Source: Tolypeutes matacus
Lineage: Eukaryota > Chordata > Mammalia > Cingulata > Chlamyphoridae
DNA: 64,000 nt
Direction of reading: 5' to 3'
Assembly (NCBI GenBank): GCA_026826555.1
Contig: JAKSZT010017954.1
Location: 6,907,556-6,971,555, forward strand
Below, one piece after another: positions 59,105 through 64,000 of this stretch; position 1 is the first letter of the stretch; each line of letters begins with the position of its first letter. The notes under the pieces were generated by a model, which ran no database searches, was not told the DNA's origin, and worked only from the letters and a program-made list of their open reading frames with translations. Made by a program: the position numbers and the translations under genes.

Positions 59105-59270
59105 GGGAGTTCCCAGACCTGGGTCCTGTCCAGGTCCTGCCACTCTGGCTATTTGTCCTTGGGTAAGCCACTTAACCTTTTGAGGGCTCTGCTTTCTGAT
59201 CCATTAAATAGAGGCGTTTGAATTAAATGGTCTCCATTCCTCTCTCAGCTCCAGCTTCATGGATTCCAGG
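59105..59270 (+). mobile_element. MIR SINE
   Basis: gttcccagacctgggtcctg, cttgggtaagccacttaacc and ctgatccattaaatagagg follow MIR order. Confidence 0.78.
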
Positions 59271-59907
59271 ACATAGTGACAGAAAGCCAGTGTGACACTT
59301 TTAAAGCATGTGACTTTTAATTGGGCTTATCTTACTCTCGGGCAGCAGAGTGCCAGCAGGAATCCCAAAATGGCCAGCAGCAATTGGGTTGAGAGGCCTG
59401 AGTGTCAGCCTAAAAGTTTATCTAGGAATTTTTGTTCAAAATGCTTCCTGGTGGTTGTTTTCCACTGGCCTGAGAATAGTGGAGTGGATGCTCCTCCTTG
59501 CTGTCCATCTCCCACAACGTGCCCCCTCCACTCCCATTGTATTCCCTTAAAAAAAAAAGTTGTTTTCTGATGTCTGAAGAGGCCGAGGCAAATGAAAGTG
59601 AGGAGATGGCATTCCAGAATAGAGGCTCCATAGGAGCAAAAACACTAGCTTGCGTTTCTCAGGGGCGGTTTCTTACTCATTTTTGTATCCCTCAAACCTA
59701 GCATGGTGTCTGGAGTTAGAGGCACTTAGGAATGAATTCATTACGTCACAGAGCCTCAGAACCAGAGATGGGATTTTCGTTCTGCTTTAGGTTTTAATTC
59801 CTACAAAGCTCTGAATTAGTTACTTTGATCTTGTCTTTGCACATTTTCATTTTCTAATGCAGTATTTTCTTGGGGGGACTATTTTTGGGGGATAGGGAAG
59901 AATACAT
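59271..59907 (+). mobile_element. Unique sequence with an L2 terminus at 59650-59750
   Basis: catttttgtatccctcaaacc, tagcatggtgtctggagtta and gaatgaattcatt at 59678-59740 match the L2 3' end. The rest shows nothing recognised. Confidence 0.55.
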
Positions 59908-60135
59908 GTAGTGGCTCTGGATCCAGCCTGCCTGAGTTTGAAACCTGACTTTTCTTCTTACTAGCTGTGTAGTCTTGAGCAGGTTACTTAACCTTTCTAT
60001 GTCTCGAGTTTTAATCTGTAAAATGGGAATAATAAGAGTATCTACTTTATCAGGTTGTGAAGATTATGTAGGTTATACATAAATCTCTTAGAAGAGTGCC
60101 TGACACATGGAAGTGTTAGCTATTATTAATATGAT
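59908..60135 (+). mobile_element. MIR SINE
   Basis: tgtagtggctctggatccag, cctgagtttgaaacctgact, gagcaggttacttaaccttt, ctgtaaaatgggaataata and agtgcctgacacatgg are textbook MIR order, one of the best preserved here. Confidence 0.92.
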
Positions 60136-60183
60136 TTTTCTTTATGTTTTCATTATTTCAAAAATATTATTTAGATTGAACTT

Positions 60184-60201
60184 AAAAAAAAAAAAAAAAA
60201 G
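60184..60201. repeat. (A)n tract
   Basis: About 17 A next to the MIR; no retroposed body is recognised. Confidence 0.8.
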
Positions 60202-60719
60202 GAAAGAAAAGGACCAGGGAAGTTGTACCAGCCTTGGAAAAAAATCACATGCTAATTCCCCTCTTTCCACCTCCAGTGAGGACTAAGGTGCACAGTCTTA
60301 GCAGATAGCTGATACCTACCTTTGTGGTCCTGCCAGGGCCCCTTGGTGTCGGTGGAAGTGCTGGGGGTCTGTGGTCTCGCTCACTCAAGCCAGGTCTGTG
60401 GTCACTTGGCTATTACACACTGCTCCTGGAATACACTATCTCCATGACCACGCCTTTGGCAGCCAGACCAGAGCTGATTTGGGATTCTGCAACCTGGAGA
60501 GACCTTTGAAACACTGTCGCCACCAGTCTTCCATTTGTATGTTTGTAGAATGTCAAGTAAGCACATTCTTTTTCACCCTCTGACATGACCTCAGGGTTAC
60601 TTTCTATGGTTGTTGACAAATTTTTAGACATCCCAGTTTTATCAGCGGAAACTTTGAAGAGTGACAAATGGTCCTTGGAAGAGTTGGTACATACTATAAA
60701 ATGTCAGCTGGCTCATTTA
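60202..60719. other. Unique noncoding sequence
   Basis: No recognised repeat or gene. Confidence 0.4.
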
Positions 60720-60816
60720 TAACCTGGTGATGTCCAGTGGCTAAGCTGTGCTATCAGCATGGTCTATAGATAACTCACCCTCCTAATGCTCCGCTCTCCC
60801 CAACTACTTTGTGCAG

Positions 60817-60953
60817 CTGTTCTGGTTGAAGACCCGGTTGACATCTGTAATAGATATCAAATGGAGAGCCTCTTATTTTATCACGCTCTGTGTTTCAACA
60901 CTGGCGGTCCCCATGGACTGTCAGAAACAGGCAGCCGGCACATTATGGGAAAG
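60817..60953 (+). other. Weak candidate exon (137 bp)
   Basis: A branch-like cctaatg (60782) and the pyrimidine-rich tctccccaactactttgtgcag-type tract precede an AG at 60815-60816. AAG|GTGACT follows as a donor. Frame 1 is open throughout (for example LTSVIDIKWRASYFITLC). A 45-codon open frame is expected by chance about one time in ten per frame, and no homologue is recognised. Confidence 0.15.
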
Positions 60954-61239
60954 GTGACTTGCTGAGTCCCTGTGCCCCGAGGACATTATTAAGTGCTAGG
61001 GAACCTTGTTAGCTCATAAAGTTGGTTCAAACCAATTATTGCTCTGTGACCATTACCATTGCCAAGAATGTAACTCTTTTAAATTCTTGCCCATAAAGCC
61101 CATCTTTCCATTACATTGTATCATAGAGCAAGGCTTCTGATCTGGCCGCGGTCGTATCCCACTGGCTGCAAAGACTAAACATTGCATTTGCTGCTCAATA
61201 TTGGTTACCCTTCAGTGCTTCATGGAAGCAGCAAGACTG

Positions 61240-61249
61240 CTATTTATAG
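61240..61249. promoter_or_regulatory. MEF2-type site
   Basis: CTATTTATAG fits the MEF2 consensus YTAWWWWTAR exactly and lies in the repeat-free block. Function is not shown. Confidence 0.35.
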
Positions 61250-61636
61250 ATTTACTTTTTCTGTCTCCCTGGTTCAGCGCAGTCAGTTTTGACACACTGT
61301 CCCAGTAATCTGATCAGCCATGCTGCTTTTAAATGAAGGTCTAGGCCTTGGCCTCTGTAGCGAGGGTGACAGCTGTCAGATACAGATAGTAGGCTACAGA
61401 TCCTGGCTGCTAAAACCCTCTCATTCATTCCTGTTACAGATCATTGACCACAGCTTGAAGCCCTGCTTTACAGTCTGCCGATTAGTTGGCAAGAGATCTA
61501 CATACTGTATTAGCAAGGTCAACCACTGAGATAAAGGCAAAAACTTAAACCCCTGCACTATTTTTAAACCAGTAGCCATTTGTTAAAGCTGGTTATTTTG
61601 GTGCATGTCTCTCTTCCTTGCTTTCTTTTTTTTTTT

Positions 61637-61660
61637 TCCTCTCTCTCTCTCTCTCTCTCA
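61637..61660. repeat. (CT)n microsatellite
   Basis: About eleven ct units, preceded by an (T)12 run and followed by aaaacaaaacaaaaa. Confidence 0.93.
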
Positions 61661-62233
61661 AAACAAAACAAAAACCACTTGTTCAAACTCTTGGCATTGT
61701 TAATGAAGATAGTTCAAATGATGAGATGAGATGAAATGAGATGGTTCAAATCTGACTGGATTAGATCTTTCCCAGAAGTTCATTCAGGCACCATGGAACA
61801 GAAAGCAGCATTAGCGATGCTCATTCCTTGTTTTGGAGAACTCAGCCCAGGGCCTCCTGGATAAAAGTTATTAGGCAGGTTCTGGCCTGGAGAGAGTTGG
61901 GTTATGGCTCATATAGGATTTAAACCCCACTTACCTCCTAAAGGAGGTGGTTGATCATCGTCAGTTCAGCAAATTGGGCCCTTTTTGTAGTGTTCCTTCT
62001 CTTCATTCCTTCCTTCCCCCAGTACCTTATATTGGGGTGTTCCGAGGCCAGGCATCTTTCAACATGTCATGTCAAACTTGTATAAGGAGAAGTCATATCC
62101 TGGAAAGCCTAATTGTAAAAGTGATTCATTTACTTCTTCACATCCAGTAAACAACACAAATGACCAAACCTTTGACTTTATTTTTATTCAGAAGTGTCTC
62201 CACCTGCAATATCTTGAATTCTGCCTCACCAAC
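61661..62233. other. Unique noncoding sequence
   Basis: A short gatga repeat lies at 61719-61743. Nothing else is recognised. Confidence 0.4.
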
Positions 62234-62682
62234 TGTATTAGTTTCCCAGCTGCTAAAACAAATACCATACAGTGGGTTGGCTTAAACAACAGGAATTAAT
62301 TGGCTCACAGTTTTGAGGCTAGAAGTTCAAAATCAAGGCATCAGCAAGGAGATGTTTTCTGCCTAAAGACTATAGTGTTCTGGGGTTGGCTGCTGGTGAT
62401 CCTTGGTCCTTAGCTTTTCCGTCACATGGCAGTGCACATGGCAGATGTCTTCGCCTTTCTCCACCTTCTTCCCATGGCTTTCTCCCTCTCTGTGTCTGAA
62501 TTTCATTCCGCTTTATTTCAAAGGACTCCAGCAATCCATATTAAAGCCCAACCTAATTGAGTTGGGCCATACCTTAGCTGAAGTAATGTCTTCAAGAAAT
62601 TCAAGGGAAACGGATGTGGCTCAAGAAGTTTGGCATCCGTCTACCATATGGAGAGACCAGGGTTCGATCCCCGGGACCTCCT

Positions 62683-62716
<34 letters not shown>

Positions 62717-62805
62717 AATTCAATTTACAGTAGGTCCACACCCACCAGAATGCAGACCAAGAACATTTCCAAACTAGGATACACAATTCAGTTCAATCCA
62801 GCACA
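62234..62805 (-). mobile_element. Solo MaLR/ERVL-type LTR, antisense, split by a SINE
   Basis: Starts tgtattagtttcccagctgc and ends caatccagcaca. Flanks ccaac (62229-62233) and ccacc (62806-62810) fit a 5-bp duplication with one change. Removing the SINE and its duplication leaves about 453 bp, the size of the 22423-22872 copy, and the middle (cccaacctaattgagttggg) is the inverse of that copy. Confidence 0.8.
62605..62712 (+). mobile_element. Short DAS-SINE inside the LTR
   Basis: gggaaacggatgtggctcaa head, gggttcgatccccgg B-box, tail of about 28 A. Target duplication aagaaattcaa at 62594-62604 and 62713-62723. Confidence 0.95.
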
Positions 62806-62810
62806 CCACC

Positions 62811-63399
62811 TGACCACCCTCCACTCTGCTTTTACCTCTCCTACTCCTTCACTCCCACTGAGCATTCCTTTGCCCCCATGACAACTACCTTCCCCTTCAC
62901 CTTTCTTTCTTCTCTCCTAAGACCTCATTATTCTACCAGGACCCAGGTGGACTCACCATTTTTTCCCAAAGCTGTGCCCTCTATTATCTCTTCTGTGAAC
63001 TTGTTGCATCTTCTTGTTGCATTCCCATCTTATTTCATGGATGTCGATCTCTCCTCTTTCACTCTCTACTTCTTGTTGACTTTTGACAAAGTTCAGGTTC
63101 ATTAGGGCTCCAGGACACTCAGGCCCTCAATAGTATGTCTCAGTCTACCATCTTGTAGTCTTGTTTCCTGTCGTGTTTCTTTTCCACCTCCCTAAGGCTT
63201 CATGCACATGTTTGCTGAACATACCTGCACTGTCAATCTTTTTTTTTTTTTTTCCCCCCTACTTTTGCTATTCTCTCACCCTGGAATATTTAGAACAAGT
63301 CTAAATATTTGTAGGATGAGTAAATGAATAAAAGTCAAATGTTTGACATTGTTATCAGCATTGACCTAAACTCTTTGAGCTAAAAGGATAATAAAGATT
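62811..63399. other. Pyrimidine-rich unique sequence
   Basis: Plus strand strongly c/t-rich over about 62810-63240, ending in a (T)15 run at about 63239-63253. No repeat family or gene is recognised. Confidence 0.4.
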
Positions 63400-63615
63400 A
63401 GTGGAAAGAGGTTAGGTCTGACCATGAACAGATTTGAGATTGAAGACTCACTAGAAGAGTAACTTTGGGCAGATTACTCTCTGAAACTTGATTTTCTCAT
63501 CTAGAAAAATGAGATGAATGATATGTACTTCAAAAGTTGTTGAAAGGATTAAAGGAGAAAAATGGAAGTGCCTAGCACAGTGCCTGGCAAATAGAAGGCA
63601 CTGGGTAGATGTTAA
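63400..63615 (+). mobile_element. MIR SINE
   Basis: ggaaagaggttaggtctgac, gggcagattactctctgaa, tttctcatctagaaaaatgag, gttgaaaggattaaaggag and gcacagtgcctggcaaatag follow MIR order. Confidence 0.88.
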
Positions 63616-64000
63616 CTACCCAACCGTGGGTCTGAAATTTATTTTCATTTTACCTCAGAAAAGCTACAGGTAGGAGGGTGGAAGAGAGAAGGCTGGGAAT
63701 CAAGTAAACCCCTGTGCTTTCTGACTTTTTACTATAGTAAATAAGGGGATATTTAAACAGACTTTGGCCTACAAATTTGACTCAAACGCTCACATTCCCA
63801 GCTTCCCGCTCAGGGAATCAATGTGGAAACTGGGCTTCCACTTCTCAGCTTCAAGCTGGAGCTGGGAAACTTTAGCCTCTATGGTGCAGCCTTGGGGAAA
63901 GCTCAGCCCTGCTGCTGTGTGGCGTGCAAGTGGAGGATGTGCCAACCCTGGAAACTCCACAGGCCTCTCTACAGATACACTAGGGGTGATCACACCTCTG
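63616..64000. other. Unique noncoding sequence
   Basis: No recognised repeat or gene. Confidence 0.4.

Larger units (their letters stand above)
60720..61560. promoter_or_regulatory. Candidate conserved noncoding block
   Basis: About 840 bp without any repeat, with balanced composition and motif-dense words: caaaccaattattgctctg, ctggctgcaaagactaaac, gctgctcaatattggttacc and a MEF2-type CTATTTATAG (61240-61249). Conservation is inferred only from this look. Confidence 0.4.

Noticed and set aside
6802..62712. tRNA-like heads with A and B boxes
   Set aside because: They belong to DAS-SINEs; the arms of a mature tRNA do not pair and each is followed by a SINE body or A tail.

Overview
The window reads as nuclear DNA of an armadillo, most likely Dasypus. 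The reason is a dense set of tRNA-derived SINEs of the DAS type (17 loci recognised), a family known from armadillos, lying among repeats shared by all placental mammals (MIR, L2, L3/CR1, old L1, MaLR/ERVL LTRs, hAT elements). I see no bacterial, phage or organellar sequence, no CpG island and no rRNA, snRNA or functional tRNA gene.

No protein-coding gene can be supported. Open frames are short, and the longest ones run through SINEs in antisense. The only recognisable coding relic is the decayed C-terminal part of a LINE-1 ORF2, antisense at about 41.77-42.88 kb. Two splice-flanked open stretches (50753-50831 and 60817-60953) are listed as weak exon candidates only. The window is best read as intergenic or intronic DNA.

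Layout. 0-5 kb: mostly unique, with an inverted repeat carrying octamer motifs near 3.0 kb. 5-7 kb: two DAS insertions. 7-9 kb: unique, with a candidate conserved noncoding element and a 16-bp homeodomain-type palindrome at 7.7 kb. 10-12 kb: a hAT transposon with a second hAT nested inside, a solo LTR and a dimeric DAS. 13.5-19.6 kb: L1, L2 and MIR relics cut by four DAS copies. 22.1-24.9 kb: L2 relics, a 450-bp solo LTR and a long DAS. 26.8-30.5 kb: MIR, two LTRs and a DAS; one LTR carries a patchwork insertion containing a 58-bp copy of sequence 3.2 kb upstream. 35.4-36.9 kb: a very old L3/CR1 relic. 39.6 kb: hAT MITE. 40.4-45.7 kb: LINE-1 block with two adjacent DAS. 46-52 kb: candidate conserved noncoding sequence among MIR, L2 and an L1 tail. 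52-57.5 kb: L2, LTR, L1 tail and DAS copies. 58-64 kb: mostly unique, with a conserved-looking block at 60.7-61.5 kb, MIRs and another solo LTR split by a DAS.

The parts do not form an operon or gene system. The value of the window is as a layered insertion record, since target-site duplications date many events relative to each other, plus a few candidate regulatory sites. Repeat family names come from recognising consensus-like motifs by eye, not from a database search. Conservation of the candidate elements is an inference from their look alone.
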